A stretch of 64,000 bases of DNA from Micromonospora sp. LH3U1 (GTDB lineage Bacteria; Actinomycetota; Actinomycetes; Mycobacteriales; Micromonosporaceae). Both the position numbers and the translations under genes were made by a program. The stretch is from contig NZ_CP116936.1 of the NCBI RefSeq assembly GCF_028475105.1, forward strand, positions 2,542,001 to 2,606,000, read 5' to 3'. Of the stretch, positions 9,315 to 19,056 are shown in pieces (position 1 is the first letter of the stretch; every line of letters begins with the position of its first letter). The notes below the pieces were generated by a model. That model worked only from the letters and a program-made list of their open reading frames with translations. It had not been told where the DNA came from and searched no databases.

Positions 9315-9920
9315 TCAGCAGGCCGGGCCCTGCCGGAAGTTCCGCTCGACGAAGCTGGCCGGCCCGACCTGGAAGTAGCCCACGCCCGGCCGGATCGGGT
9401 GCCCGGTGAACAACTCGACTCGCGAGCCGACCCGCACGAGGTACGCCCCCGCGTCCCCCGCGTCGTTGCGGATCAGCGAGCCCCGCCGGCCGTAGATCTC
9501 CTCCAGCTCAGCGAAGGACATGCCGACCGCCGCTCCGGCGGGGGAGCGGGGCGGCGCGGTGGCCGTACCCACCTCCACCAGCCGGCCGCCGCGGAAAGCC
9601 AGCACGAGCACACCAGCCCAGGAGCCGGTCGCGCCGGCGTGCACCACCCCGCCGCAGCCCGGCGCCACCCAGTCGATGTGCCCGGCCGCGGTGAGCGCCG
9701 CCAGGCTGACGCCGATCCGGTACGCCCCGGCGCCGCCGACGCTGAGCACCTGCGGGTGGCGGTGCCCGACGACTGTGGCGGTGGCGAGCGGGCCGTGGAC
9801 CGAGGCTGGCGTGGCGCCGCCGGTCGGCGAAGCCGCCGAGGCCGGGCCGGCGCTGGTCACCGGGACGAGCGCGCTGAGCGCCAACGCGCCCGTGACGATG
9901 AGGATCGAGGGTCGCTTCAT
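9315..9920 (-). CDS. Secreted hypothetical protein
   Basis: This 201-residue protein is of unrecognised function. Residues 1-30 form a classical Sec signal peptide (Lys-Arg, hydrophobic core, then a SAGPASAA cleavage region). The mature part has regular beta-rich stretches, single Cys residues in APGCGG and at the last position that could form a disulfide, and no enzymatic motif. GGAGA lies five bases before the ATG. It is divergent from the Ser/Thr kinase gene, with which it shares a ~130-base control region, so co-regulation is possible. Confidence 0.8.
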   Translation of the reverse strand: MKRPSILIVTGALALSALVPVTSAGPASAASPTGGATPASVHGPLATATVVGHRHPQVLSVGGAGAYRIGVSLAALTAAGHIDWVAPGCGGVVHAGATGSWAGVLVLAFRGGRLVEVGTATAPPRSPAGAAVGMSFAELEEIYGRRGSLIRNDAGDAGAYLVRVGSRVELFTGHPIRPGVGYFQVGPASFVERNFRQGPAC

Positions 9921-10053
9921 GGTGTCTCCTTCGGTGGTCGGTCTCCTGCCCTGTTAGTCACCGCGGCGGGGCCAACGGTTCGTCGGGTTTCCGATCGGGT
10001 CGGTCTACTGTGCAGTGGGAAGCCAACCGACGGCGCTGGCCGGGGGTGACGCG

Positions 10054-11448
10054 GTGACGGCTCCGCAGCGGATCGGGCCCTACGCCATCGAGCGACTGCT
10101 GGGCGTCGGCTCGTTCGCCACGGTCTGGCTGGGCTACGACCCGGTGCTCGACGCGTACGTGGCGATCAAGGTGCTGGCCGAGAACTGGAGCCACGACCTG
10201 CGGGTCCGGGAACGCTTCCGCGACGAGGCCCGGCTGCTGCGCAGGCTGGAGCACGAGCGGCTGGTCCGGGTGCACGGAGTCGGTGAGCTGCCCGACGGCC
10301 GGCCGTACGCGGTCCTGGCCTGGGCGGACGGGGGAAGCCTGCGGGACCGCCTGGCCGCCGGTGAGATCCCGGTGCCGACGGCGCTGCGGCTGCTCGGCGA
10401 GGTCTGCGCCGGGGTCGCCGTGCTGCATCGGCACGGCGTCGTGCACCGCGATCTCACGCCGGGCAACATCCTGTTCCGCTCCGCCGGCGCGAGCCCCGGC
10501 ACCGAACGGGTGCTGATCGCCGACCTCGGCCTCGCCAAGGCGCTCGCCGCCGCCTCCGGCCTCACCGCCAGGGCGGGCACCCCCGGCTACATGGCACCGG
10601 AACAGGACGACCCGGGCGCGGTGATCGACACCCGTGCCGACGTGTACGGGCTCGGTCGGCTCGGAATCCGTCTGCTCGCCGCCGAACCCCTGCGCGTCGG
10701 GTCCGACCCGCCCCGACCGGCCGGCGCCCTCCGGCTGCGCGACGACGTACCGGTGCGGCTGGCGGCGGTGCTCATCCGGGCCACCGCCCACCAACCCGCC
10801 GACCGCTATCCGGACGCCGCCGCGCTGCACGCCGCGCTGGACCGGGCCACCAACCCCGTACGGCAGCCGCCGTCGCCCCGGTCGGCGGCCCGTCGCCCGT
10901 ACCGGTTGCGGCTTGCCGGGGCGGCCGTCGTGGCCGTCGCCGTGCTGGGTGGCGCGGGCGCCGAGCCGGGCGGCACCGGGTCCGGACGGCCTGGCGGTGC
11001 CACGTACACCGCCGGGCCGCTCACCGTGACGTTGCCGGACGGCTGGTCGGCCACCGGTACGACGTGGGCCGGTCAGTACGGCGTCGACGGCGAAGCGGAA
11101 CCCGCGCTGGTGATGTCGCCGCAGCCCCGCCGCTGGGCCGCCGACCCTCGGGTGCCCGGCGCGTTCGTCGGCTTCTCCACCACCACGGCGGCGCGCACCA
11201 CGCCCGCCGGGTTCCTGGCCGAGCGCACACACGGGGACTGCGCGTCCGCGCCGGCCCGCACCACCCGGCAGTCGGGCGTCGAGTGGACCGTGGTGGCGTA
11301 CCGCTGTGACCTGGGCCGGCCGCGGATCGTCGAGTCGGCCGGGCGGCATCCCGGCCGCGCCGCCCTGGTGTACGTGCAGGTCGTGCCACCGGCAGACAGT
11401 GGGCATGACTTCGTGGACACGCTGCTCGCCGGAGTGCGGGTGCGCTGA
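10054..11448 (+). CDS. Ser/Thr protein kinase with extracytoplasmic sensor domain
   Basis: This 464-residue transmembrane kinase has its kinase domain at residues ~8-270: P-loop LGVGSFATVW, catalytic Lys in VAIKVLAEN, catalytic loop HRDLTPGN, metal loop DLGLAK and activation end GTPGYMAPEQ. The loop Lys is replaced by Thr and DFG reads DLG, variants that may alter activity. A membrane segment (~residues 290-310) leads to a ~140-residue outer domain with paired Cys. The GTG at 10054 is preferred over 10015 because GGGGG lies just upstream and a possible -10 (TACTGT) sits immediately before 10015. It converges on the lipoprotein gene. Confidence 0.85.
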   Translation: MTAPQRIGPYAIERLLGVGSFATVWLGYDPVLDAYVAIKVLAENWSHDLRVRERFRDEARLLRRLEHERLVRVHGVGELPDGRPYAVLAWADGGSLRDRLAAGEIPVPTALRLLGEVCAGVAVLHRHGVVHRDLTPGNILFRSAGASPGTERVLIADLGLAKALAAASGLTARAGTPGYMAPEQDDPGAVIDTRADVYGLGRLGIRLLAAEPLRVGSDPPRPAGALRLRDDVPVRLAAVLIRATAHQPADRYPDAAALHAALDRATNPVRQPPSPRSAARRPYRLRLAGAAVVAVAVLGGAGAEPGGTGSGRPGGATYTAGPLTVTLPDGWSATGTTWAGQYGVDGEAEPALVMSPQPRRWAADPRVPGAFVGFSTTTAARTTPAGFLAERTHGDCASAPARTTRQSGVEWTVVAYRCDLGRPRIVESAGRHPGRAALVYVQVVPPADSGHDFVDTLLAGVRVR

Positions 11449-11470
11449 CGGCCGTGTCGCCAGTCCCGGA

Positions 11471-12036
11471 TCACGAATCGGTGGGCTGGCGGACCACCAC
11501 CGTGATGGTGTGCTCCCGGTCCTGCTGCGGGATCGTGACGTCGACGGTGCCGGGGCGGACGAACCGGATGTCCACCACGCCGGCCTCGTACTGCTGCGAG
11601 ACCAGCTCCGGGCGGTCCACGGTGACCAGGCCGGGGCCGATGCCCTGGATGCGCAGCACCGCGCCGGTGGCGAAGCACAGTGAGCGCAGCAGCTCAAGCT
11701 CGGTCTCGGCCAGCGGCAGGTCGTAGCGGACGGCGCCCTGGCAGCTCGTGGTCGGCCCGGCCGACGTGGGGGCCGGTCGTTGCGGCGTACCCCTGGCGCT
11801 GGTCCGTGCGGGCGGTGCCGCGATCGGACGCCCGCTGGTCGGCGGCGGTCGGGACGGCGACCCGGTGGGCGCGGGGATCGCGGAGGGGTTGGCGGCGGTC
11901 GGGACGGACCGGGCGGTTGCACGGGCAGCGGTGCGACCGGGTCGGCGCCGCAGGCCGCGACGGCCACGGCGGCCACGAGGGCGACGACACCGGCGACGAA
12001 CCGGCGGATCGAGCGGCGTTGCGCGGCGGAGCTCAT
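11471..12036 (-). pseudogene. Lipoprotein gene with one frame break
   Basis: The 5' part starts with an ATG at 12036 and encodes a signal with lipobox VAAC followed by a proline-rich linker. The 3' part, ending at 11471, encodes a compact domain (GAVRYDLPLAETELELLRS, then VVDIRFVRPGTVDV) but lies one frame back. Joining them needs one extra base within the linker, about 11900-11950. The start overlaps the ECF sigma stop by four bases, so it is the sigma factor's operon partner, perhaps a membrane-anchored sensor. Either a real pseudogene or a one-base sequence error; I favour the error because two other genes here show the same type of break. Confidence 0.6.
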
Positions 12037-12572
12037 TCGGCGCCGAGTCGTTGCCGGACCTGCTGTCGGGCCAGGTGCAGCCGGGACTTCACCGTGCCCA
12101 CCGGCACGTCGAGCAGTGCGGCGATCTCGGGATAGCTCAGCCCGAGGACGTCGCGCAGGGCCACCACCTCGGCGAGGTCGGGGCGGACGGCGTCGAAGGC
12201 GTCGAGCAGGTCGAGGCGGGTGCCCGCGACCACGCTGGTCCGCCGTGGGTCGGCCTGGTCGGGCAGCGGTACGCCACCGGCCTCCAGCCGCCAGCGGCGG
12301 CGCAGCGTGCGGTACGTCGAGCGGGCCCGGTTGGCGGTCAGCCGGTGCAGCCAGGTGCGGAACGAGGAGCGCCCCTCGAACCGGGTGATGCCGCCGGCCA
12401 GCGCGAGCAGCGTGTCCTGGCAGGCCTCCTCGGCGTCCTCCCGGCTGGGCAGGAACCGTGCGCACAGCCGCAGCACCTCGGGGCGTACCGCGAGCAGCAG
12501 AGCGTCCAGCGCGGCCGGGTCGCCGTGCGCGGCGGACCGGGCCAGGGCGTCGATGTCGTCCGCGTCGGGCAT
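12033..12572 (-). CDS. ECF RNA polymerase sigma factor
   Basis: This is a 179-residue ECF sigma factor. Region 2 covers ~residues 20-90 (EDAEEACQDTLLALAGG, then FRTWLHRLTANRARS) and region 4 covers ~125-175 (LGLSYPEIAALLDVPVGTVKSRLHLARQQV). It acts with core RNA polymerase to direct a dedicated regulon. No typical zinc anti-sigma factor is adjacent; the overlapping downstream lipoprotein gene is the only candidate partner. Starts at ATG 12572. Confidence 0.93.
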   Translation of the reverse strand: MPDADDIDALARSAAHGDPAALDALLLAVRPEVLRLCARFLPSREDAEEACQDTLLALAGGITRFEGRSSFRTWLHRLTANRARSTYRTLRRRWRLEAGGVPLPDQADPRRTSVVAGTRLDLLDAFDAVRPDLAEVVALRDVLGLSYPEIAALLDVPVGTVKSRLHLARQQVRQRLGAE

Positions 12573-12674
12573 GCCGGATGTCCAATGCTCGCCGGTGCCG
12601 ATCCCCGAGCGTACGACCGGCGACGCCGGTGCGGCCCCGTACGGTCCGGCACCCGACGCGAACCAGGCGGCGCG

Positions 12675-13295
12675 CTACTCGAAGCGGGACACGTCGCCGG
12701 CGCCCCGGCGCAGGATCTCCGGCTCGGGCCCGGACAGGTCGATCACGGTCGTCGGCTCCATGCCGCAGTCGCCGGCGTCGAGCACCGCGTCGAGCTGGTG
12801 GTCGAGTCGTTCCTTGATCTCCCAGCCCTGGGTCATCGGCTCGTCGTCGCCGGGCAGGACCAGGGTGCTCGACACCAGCGGCTCGCCCAGCTCGGCCAGC
12901 AGCGCCTGGGTGACGGTGTGGCGGGGTACGCGGACGCCGACGGTGCGCTTCTTCGGGTGCAGCATCCGGCGCGGCACCTCGCGGGTGGCCGGCAGGATGA
13001 AGGTGTAGCTGCCCGGGGTGGATGCCTTCACCAGGCGGAAGACCGCGTTGCTGATCTGGACGAACTGGCCGAGCTGCGCGAAGTCCCGGCAGACCAGCGT
13101 GAAGTGGTGCCGGTCGTCGAGGTGGCGGATCTGGCGGATCCGGTCCAGCCCATCCTGGTTGCCCAGCTGGATGCCGAGCGCGTAGCAGGAGTCCGTCGGG
13201 TAGGCGACCAGTCCACCACCTCGGATCAGGTCGGCGACCTGGCCGATGATCCGGGGCTGGGGGTTCTCCGGGTGCACGTCGTAGTACCTCGCCAT
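12675..13295 (-). CDS. Sua5/YciO/YrdC-family protein
   Basis: This 206-residue YrdC-fold protein shows the YPTDSCYALG nucleotide site, the basic HPKKRTVGVRVPRH stretch and SSTLVLPGDD typical of the YciO subgroup. Sua5/TsaC enzymes make threonylcarbamoyl-AMP for tRNA t6A37 modification; YciO members are close relatives with weaker or uncertain activity. The HPKKRTVGVR pattern fits YciO better than TsaC. It is divergent from dnaE, from which it is separated by 147 bases. Confidence 0.85.
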   Translation of the reverse strand: MARYYDVHPENPQPRIIGQVADLIRGGGLVAYPTDSCYALGIQLGNQDGLDRIRQIRHLDDRHHFTLVCRDFAQLGQFVQISNAVFRLVKASTPGSYTFILPATREVPRRMLHPKKRTVGVRVPRHTVTQALLAELGEPLVSSTLVLPGDDEPMTQGWEIKERLDHQLDAVLDAGDCGMEPTTVIDLSGPEPEILRRGAGDVSRFE

Positions 13296-13442
13296 CCTCC
13301 GAGCCTAGGCGCATCGTCCGGCGATCAGGAGACGAGGGCCACGGCCGTCGGCGCGGACGGTGGAGCCGCCGAGATCACCTCGGTAGGGTAGGTCCCGGTC
13401 GGCTCCGACCATCAAGATCCACACCGCCGGGGGGCGCCACGC

Positions 13443-16400
13443 ATGGCCGATTCGTTCGCGCATCTGCACGTGCACACGGAGTATTCGATGCTCGACGGAG
13501 CGGCCCGCCTCAAGGACCTGTTCGCCGAGGCCAAGCGGCTCGGCATGTCCGCCGTGGCGATCACCGACCATGGCAACATGCACGGCGCGAACGACTTCTA
13601 CAACCAGGCGATGGCCGCCGGGATCACGCCGATCCTGGGCGTCGAGGCGTACGTGGCACCGGAGTCGCGCTACCACAAGGCGCGGGTCAAGTGGGGTCGG
13701 CCGGAGCAGAAGAGCGACGACATCTCGGGTAACGGCGCGATCACCCACAAGACCATGTGGGCGAAGAACGCGCAGGGCCTGAAGAACCTGTTCACCCTCA
13801 ACTCGCGCGCGTCCATGGAGGGGCACTACGTCAAGTGGCCCCGGATGGACATGGAGCTGATCGCCGAGCACGCCGAGGGCATCATGGCCACCACCGGCTG
13901 CCCGTCCGGTGCCGTGCAGACCCGGCTGCGGCTGGGCCAGTTCGACGAAGCCCTCAAGGTCGCCGCCAGCTACCAGGACATCTTCGGCAAGGACAACTAC
14001 TTCCTGGAGATCATGGATCACGGCCTCTCCATCGAGAGCCGGGTCCGCGAGGGGCTCACCGAGATCGCCCGCAAGCTGGACATCCCGCCGGTGGTCACGA
14101 ACGACTCGCACTACACCCACGAGGCGCAGGCCACCGCCCACGACGTGCTGCTCTGCGTGCAGACCGGCAGCAACATCGACGACCCCAACCGGTTCCGGTT
14201 CGAGGGCGGCGGCTACTTCATCAAGAGTGCCGACCAGATGCGCGCGGTGGACTCGTCGGAGCTGTGGCAGGAGGGTTGCCGCAACACCCTGCTGGTCGCC
14301 GAGAAGGTCGACCCGACCGGCATGTTCCAGTTCCACAACCTGATGCCGCGCTTCCCGGTGCCCGAGGGCGAGACCGAGGAGTCCTGGTTCCGCAAGGAGA
14401 CCTTCGCCGGCCTGGCCCGCCGCTACCCGAACGGTATCCCGGAGGGGCACGTCGTCCAGGCGGAGTACGAGCTGGGCGTCATCAACCAGATGGGCTTCCC
14501 GTCGTACTTCCTCGTGGTCGCCGACTTCATCCGGTGGGCGAAGAACCAGGGCATCGCGGTGGGTCCGGGCCGTGGCTCGGCTGCCGGCTCTCTCGTCGCG
14601 TACGCGCTGGGCATCACCGACCTGGACCCGATCCAGCACGGCCTGATCTTCGAGCGGTTCCTCAACCCCGAGCGTGTCTCGATGCCGGATGTCGACATCG
14701 ACTTCGACGAGCGTCGGCGCGGTGAGGTGATCAAGTACGTCACCGACAAGTGGGGTGAGGACAAGGTCGCCCAGATCGCCACCTTCGGCACGATCAAGGC
14801 GAAGGCCGCGATCAAGGACTCGGCCCGGGTCCTCGGCTTCCCGTACGCGGTCGGCGACCGGATCACCAAGGCGATGCCGCCGGCCGTGATGGGCAAGGAC
14901 ATCCCGCTCACCGGCATCTTCGACGCGAAGCACCCCCGCTACGCCGAGGCCGGCGAGATCCGCGGCCTGTACGACTCCGACCCGGACGTCCGCAAGGTGA
15001 TCGACACCGCCAAGGGCATCGAGGGGCTGATCCGGCAGACCGGTGTGCACGCCGCCGGCGTCATCATGTCCGCCGAGCCGATCATCGAGCACATCCCGTT
15101 GTCGCGCCGCGACGCCGACGGGGCGATCATCACGCAGTTCGACTACCCGACCTGCGAGTCGCTCGGGCTGCTGAAGATGGACTTCCTCGGCCTGCGCAAC
15201 CTGACGATCATCGACGACGCGGTCAAGAACATCGAGCTCAACCACGACAAGAAGCTCGACCTGTTGGCCCTGCCGCTGGACGACCCGGCCGCGTACGAGC
15301 TGCTGGCCCGCGGTGACACCCTGGGCGTGTTCCAGCTCGACGGCGGGCCGATGCGGTCGCTACTGCGGTTGATGAAGCCGGACAACTTCGAGGACATCTC
15401 GGCCGTCCTGGCCCTGTACCGGCCCGGCCCGATGGGCGTCGACTCGCACACCAACTACGCGCTGCGCAAGAACGGCCTCCAGGAGATCACGCCGATCCAC
15501 CCGGAGCTGGAGGAGCCGCTGCGGGAGATCCTGGCGCCCACCCACGGCCTGATCGTCTACCAGGAGCAGGTGCAGCGCGCCGCGCAGATCCTCGCCGGCT
15601 ACACCCTCGGTCAGGCGGACCTGCTGCGCCGGGCGATGGGTAAGAAGAAGAAGGAGATCCTCGACAAGGAGTTCATCCCGTTCCGGGACGGCTGCCGCGA
15701 GCGCGGCTACTCCGACGAGGCGATCCAGGCGGTGTGGGACGTCCTGGTGCCGTTCGCCGGGTACGCCTTCAACAAGGCGCACTCCGCCGCGTACGGCCTG
15801 GTCTCCTATTGGACCGCGTACCTGAAGGCGCACTACCCGGCCGAGTACATGGCCGGGCTGCTGACCTCCGTCGGTGACGACAAGGACAAGATGGCTCTCT
15901 ATCTGTCCGAGTGTCGCCGGATGCGCATCCAGGTGCTGCCACCGGACGTGAACACCTCCGCCGGGCCGTTCACCCCGGTCGGCACGGACATCCGCTTCGG
16001 CCTGGCCGCGGTGCGCAACGTCGGCGCGAACGTGGTCGCCTCGATCATGCGGTGCCGCAACGAGAAGGGCGACTACGCCGACTTCTACGACTTCCTGTCC
16101 AAGGTGGACGCGGTGGTCTGCAACAAGAAGACGATCGAATCGCTGATCAAGGCGGGTGCGTTCGACTCGCTGGACCACCCCCGCAAGGGCCTGCTCGCGG
16201 TGCACGCCGACGCCATCGACGCGTACGCCGATGTGAAGCGCAAGGAGGCGGTCGGCCAGTACGACCTCTTCGGTGCCGGCTTCGGTGACGGCGACACCGG
16301 CAGCACGACGGTCATGCCGGTCATCGCGAGCAACGAGTGGGACAAGCGCGACAAGCTGGCCTTCGAACGCGAGATGCTCGGCCTGTACGTCTCCGACCAC

Positions 16401-16973
16401 CCCCTGTTCGGCCTGGAGCACATCCTCGGCGCGGCGGCCGACACCACCATCGCATCCCTGGCCGAGGACGGCGCGGTGCCCGACGGGGCGATCGTCACCC
16501 TCGCCGGCATCCTCTCCGGGGTGCAGCGCCGGGTCACCAAACAGGGCCGCGCCTGGGCCTCGGCCACCCTGGAGGACCTGGCCGGTGGGGTGGAGACGCT
16601 GTTCTTCCCCAACACCTACGAGGTGATCGGGCAGTACATCGCCGAGGACGCCATCGTCGTGGTCAAGGGTCGCGTCGACCGCCGCGACGACACCCCACGG
16701 ATCATGGCGATGGACATGTCCATGCCGGATGTCAGCACCAGCGCCAGCAACAAGCCGGTCACCCTCACCATCCCGGTGCACCGGTGCACCCCACCGTTGA
16801 TGGAGAAGCTCAAGGAAACCCTGGTGCTGCACCCCGGCGACACCGAAGTGCACGTCAAACTGCAGAACGGCGGGCGTACCACCACCCTGCGGCTGGGCCC
16901 GTTCCGGGTGGCGGCGACCACCGCGCTGATGGGTGACCTGAAGAGCGTCCTCGGCCCGGCCAACGTGAGCTGA
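13443..16973 (+). CDS. dnaE: DNA polymerase III alpha subunit (DnaE1)
   Basis: This is the replicative polymerase, 1176 residues, a standard length. The PHP domain begins at residue 4 ([15 protein letters not shown]) with intact metal-binding His residues, consistent with the proofreading PHP exonuclease of actinobacterial DnaE1. The palm carries the catalytic PDVDIDFDE around residue 418; GKKKKE, the HhH region and a C-terminal OB fold ([20 protein letters not shown]) follow. It has its own transcription unit: the divergent Sua5/YciO gene lies upstream and a 15-bp stem terminator lies downstream. Confidence 0.98.
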   Translation: MADSFAHLHVHTEYSMLDGAARLKDLFAEAKRLGMSAVAITDHGNMHGANDFYNQAMAAGITPILGVEAYVAPESRYHKARVKWGRPEQKSDDISGNGAITHKTMWAKNAQGLKNLFTLNSRASMEGHYVKWPRMDMELIAEHAEGIMATTGCPSGAVQTRLRLGQFDEALKVAASYQDIFGKDNYFLEIMDHGLSIESRVREGLTEIARKLDIPPVVTNDSHYTHEAQATAHDVLLCVQTGSNIDDPNRFRFEGGGYFIKSADQMRAVDSSELWQEGCRNTLLVAEKVDPTGMFQFHNLMPRFPVPEGETEESWFRKETFAGLARRYPNGIPEGHVVQAEYELGVINQMGFPSYFLVVADFIRWAKNQGIAVGPGRGSAAGSLVAYALGITDLDPIQHGLIFERFLNPERVSMPDVDIDFDERRRGEVIKYVTDKWGEDKVAQIATFGTIKAKAAIKDSARVLGFPYAVGDRITKAMPPAVMGKDIPLTGIFDAKHPRYAEAGEIRGLYDSDPDVRKVIDTAKGIEGLIRQTGVHAAGVIMSAEPIIEHIPLSRRDADGAIITQFDYPTCESLGLLKMDFLGLRNLTIIDDAVKNIELNHDKKLDLLALPLDDPAAYELLARGDTLGVFQLDGGPMRSLLRLMKPDNFEDISAVLALYRPGPMGVDSHTNYALRKNGLQEITPIHPELEEPLREILAPTHGLIVYQEQVQRAAQILAGYTLGQADLLRRAMGKKKKEILDKEFIPFRDGCRERGYSDEAIQAVWDVLVPFAGYAFNKAHSAAYGLVSYWTAYLKAHYPAEYMAGLLTSVGDDKDKMALYLSECRRMRIQVLPPDVNTSAGPFTPVGTDIRFGLAAVRNVGANVVASIMRCRNEKGDYADFYDFLSKVDAVVCNKKTIESLIKAGAFDSLDHPRKGLLAVHADAIDAYADVKRKEAVGQYDLFGAGFGDGDTGSTTVMPVIASNEWDKRDKLAFEREMLGLYVSDHPLFGLEHILGAAADTTIASLAEDGAVPDGAIVTLAGILSGVQRRVTKQGRAWASATLEDLAGGVETLFFPNTYEVIGQYIAEDAIVVVKGRVDRRDDTPRIMAMDMSMPDVSTSASNKPVTLTIPVHRCTPPLMEKLKETLVLHPGDTEVHVKLQNGGRTTTLRLGPFRVAATTALMGDLKSVLGPANVS

Positions 16974-16978
16974 CCGAG

Positions 16979-17015
16979 CCGCGGCCCGGTCGGCGTGCGT
17001 CCGACCGGGCCGCGG
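16979..17015. terminator. Bidirectional hairpin terminator, dnaE / ABC-F
   Basis: A perfect 15-bp stem (CCGCGGCCCGGTCGG at 16979-16993 with its complement at 17001-17015) closes a 7-base loop. It begins six bases after the dnaE stop and lies before the convergent ABC-F stop at 17029, so it can serve both genes. Confidence 0.85.
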
Positions 17016-17028
17016 ACGGCCGCCTGGC

Positions 17029-18666
17029 TCAGCCCCGGTCGGGGGCGCTGATCTCCCGCAGCTGGCCGTCGGCCAGCCGCAACCAGCGCTGCACGCCGAT
17101 CTCGGCGAGGAACCGTTCGTCGTGGCTGACCACCACGAACGCTCCCTGGTACGCGCTCAGCGCGCTCTCCAACTGACCGACGCTGACCAGGTCCAGGTTG
17201 TTGGTCGGCTCGTCGAGCAGCAGCAGTTGCGGCGCCGGGTCGGCGCACAGCACGCAGGCGAGAGTGGCGCGCAGCCGCTCACCGCCGGAGAGCACCCCGA
17301 CGGGCAGGTTCACCCGGGTGCCCCGGAACAGGAACCGGGCGAGCAGGTTCATCCGCTGCGCGTCTGACAGGCTCGGCGCGTACGCGGCGAAGTTCTCCGC
17401 CACCGTACGGTCGAGATCCAGCAGGTCCAGCCGCTGCGACAGGTACGCGATCCGACCGTCGGCCCGCTTCAGCTCGCCGCCGGACGGTTCCAGATCGCCC
17501 TCGACCAGGCGCAGCAGGGTCGACTTGCCGACTCCGTTCGCCCCGGTGAGCGCGATCCGCTCCGGCCCTCGGATCACCAGGTCGGCGCCGTCGCCGGCGA
17601 ACAGATCCCGGTCGCCGAAGCGGACCCGCATCCCCTGCCCGGTGAAGACCGTACGGCCGCCTGGGACGGTGGTGTCCGGCAGTTCCACGTTGATCCGGTC
17701 CTCTTCGCGCAGCGCCCGGCCGGCCTCGTCGAGCCGGGTCTTGGCCTGGCCGAGCCGGGCCGAGTGCGTCTCGTGGGACTTTCCGGCGGCCTCCTGCGCA
17801 TTGCGCTTCATGGTGCCGGCGAAGATCTTCGGCAGGCCGGCGTTCTTCAGGTTCCTGGAGGCGTTGCTGGCCCGCCGGTCAGCTCGCTCGCGGGCCTGCT
17901 GCATCTCCCGCTTCTCCCGCTTGACGTCCTGTTCGGCGTTGCGCAGGTTGCTCTCGGCCACCTCACGCGCCGCCTGCACCGCCTCGGTGTACGCGGTGAA
18001 GGTGCCCCCGTACCAGCGGATCTCGCCACGGTCCAGCTCGGCGATGCGGTCCATCCGGTCCAGCAGCTCCCGGTCGTGACTGACCAGGAGCAGGCAGCCA
18101 GCCCAGTCCGTCAGCACGTCATAGAGCTTGTGCCGGGCGGCCACGTCCAGGTTGTTGGTCGGCTCGTCGAGCAGCAGCACATCCGGGCGTCGGAGCAACT
18201 GCGCCGCCAGGCCGAGGGAGACCACCTGGCCGCCACTGAGGGTGTTGAGCCGCCGGTCGAGTACCAGGTCGCCCAGGCCGAGCCGGTCCAGCTCGGCGCG
18301 GGTGCGTTCCTCGATGTCCCAGTCGTCGCCAATCGTGGCGAAGTGCTCCTCGCTGGCGTCGCCGGCCTCGATCGCGTGCAGCGCCGCGATCCGCTCGGCG
18401 ACGCCGAGCACCTCGGCCACCGTCAGCTCACCAGCCAGCGGCAGGGTCTGCGGGAGGTAACCGAGCAGGCCGTCGACGGTGACGCTGCCGCCGGTGGGCC
18501 GCAGCTCCCCGGCGATCAGCCGCAGCAGGGTGCTCTTGCCGGAGCCGTTGGGCGCGACCAGGCCGGTGCGGCCACCGGGGACGGAGAAGGACAGCTCCGC
18601 GAAGACCGGGGTGTCATCCGGCCATGAAAAGGACAGGTTCGAGCAGACAATGAACGCATCAGACAT
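17029..18666 (-). CDS. ABC-F family ATPase
   Basis: This 545-residue soluble protein has two ABC domains and no membrane segments. Domain 1 shows APNGSGKST, LSGGQVVSLGL and LLLDEPTNNLD. A charged linker (~residues 220-300, rich in Arg, Lys and Glu) follows, and domain 2 shows GANGVGKST, LSGGERLRA and a second LLLDEPTNNLD. ABC-F proteins act on the ribosome, as translation factors or antibiotic-resistance proteins; which applies here is unclear. The ATG at 18666 (MSDAFIV) is chosen because the longer in-frame extension to 18789 is non-homologous and contains a rare TTA codon. Confidence 0.9.
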   Translation of the reverse strand: MSDAFIVCSNLSFSWPDDTPVFAELSFSVPGGRTGLVAPNGSGKSTLLRLIAGELRPTGGSVTVDGLLGYLPQTLPLAGELTVAEVLGVAERIAALHAIEAGDASEEHFATIGDDWDIEERTRAELDRLGLGDLVLDRRLNTLSGGQVVSLGLAAQLLRRPDVLLLDEPTNNLDVAARHKLYDVLTDWAGCLLLVSHDRELLDRMDRIAELDRGEIRWYGGTFTAYTEAVQAAREVAESNLRNAEQDVKREKREMQQARERADRRASNASRNLKNAGLPKIFAGTMKRNAQEAAGKSHETHSARLGQAKTRLDEAGRALREEDRINVELPDTTVPGGRTVFTGQGMRVRFGDRDLFAGDGADLVIRGPERIALTGANGVGKSTLLRLVEGDLEPSGGELKRADGRIAYLSQRLDLLDLDRTVAENFAAYAPSLSDAQRMNLLARFLFRGTRVNLPVGVLSGGERLRATLACVLCADPAPQLLLLDEPTNNLDLVSVGQLESALSAYQGAFVVVSHDERFLAEIGVQRWLRLADGQLREISAPDRG

Positions 18667-18871
18667 GCGAGTGACCTCAAAGGGTGGGGTGGGCGCGCCT
18701 AAGCCGCCCGACGACGGCGGGGACCGGTGGAACGACAACATGGCCACGGCGGCTGCGCTGCTGCGCGCCGAACCGATGGCCGAACACATCCGGTCTCACC
18801 CGGAGATGTCGTCGTCACCCGCCATGTCTGGTCTCCCTGGTCGTACCGCTAACCCAACTCGGCCAGTCTAA
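18665..18871 (+). CDS. Possible small hypothetical protein
   Basis: This is a 68-codon frame starting at an ATG whose first two bases overlap the complement of the ABC-F start codon (GTG at 18671 is an alternative start). The first ~50 codons show high GC at third positions and a protein-like composition (RWNDNMATAAALLRAEP); the last part is less coding-like. There is no recognised domain. The divergent start-on-start geometry leaves no room for separate promoters, so this call is weak; it may be an antisense open frame in the ABC-F leader. Confidence 0.25.
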   Translation: MRVTSKGGVGAPKPPDDGGDRWNDNMATAAALLRAEPMAEHIRSHPEMSSSPAMSGLPGRTANPTRPV

Positions 18872-18895
18872 CAACGGATCTTCGCCCCGCCAGCA

Positions 18896-18943
18896 GGTTC
18901 CCCGCCCCCGCCCCGCCCCGCCCCGCCCCGCCCCCGCCCCGCA
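18896..18943. repeat. CCCCG/CCCCCG tandem tract
   Basis: About 48 bases consist of near-uninterrupted CCCCG and CCCCCG units. The complementary G-rich tract occurs at 19025-19055 on the other side of the inverted repeat, so the two extend its stem. Four or more G4 runs per strand also make quadruplex or i-motif formation possible. Confidence 0.7.
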
Positions 18944-19024
18944 CGCGTCGATCATGGAGTTGTGGTGGGAGGAATGCCCCCTCGCACCCGATTCGTGAGG
19001 CACCACAACTCCATGATCGACGCG
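18944..19024. repeat. Large inverted repeat (24-bp arms, 33-nt loop)
   Basis: Arms 18944-18967 and 19001-19024 are perfect 24-base complements containing GATCATGGAGTTGTGGTG, and they enclose 33 bases. A second copy with the same core and the same loop length lies at 50843-50917. It sits between the ABC-F/small ORF start region and the 3' end of the CitB-like gene and is flanked by C- and G-rich tracts. It is a REP/MITE-like element and may also act as a terminator for the response regulator. Confidence 0.8.
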
Positions 19025-19056
19025 GGGGCGGGGCGGGGCGGGGCGGGGCGGGGGCT

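Noticed and set aside
9958..13314. 1118-codon minus-strand open frame
   Set aside because: It crosses the antisense of the kinase gene and the wrong frames of the lipoprotein, sigma factor and Sua5 genes; its composition is Arg/Pro-rich and without domains. Only the lipoprotein signal segment within it is real.
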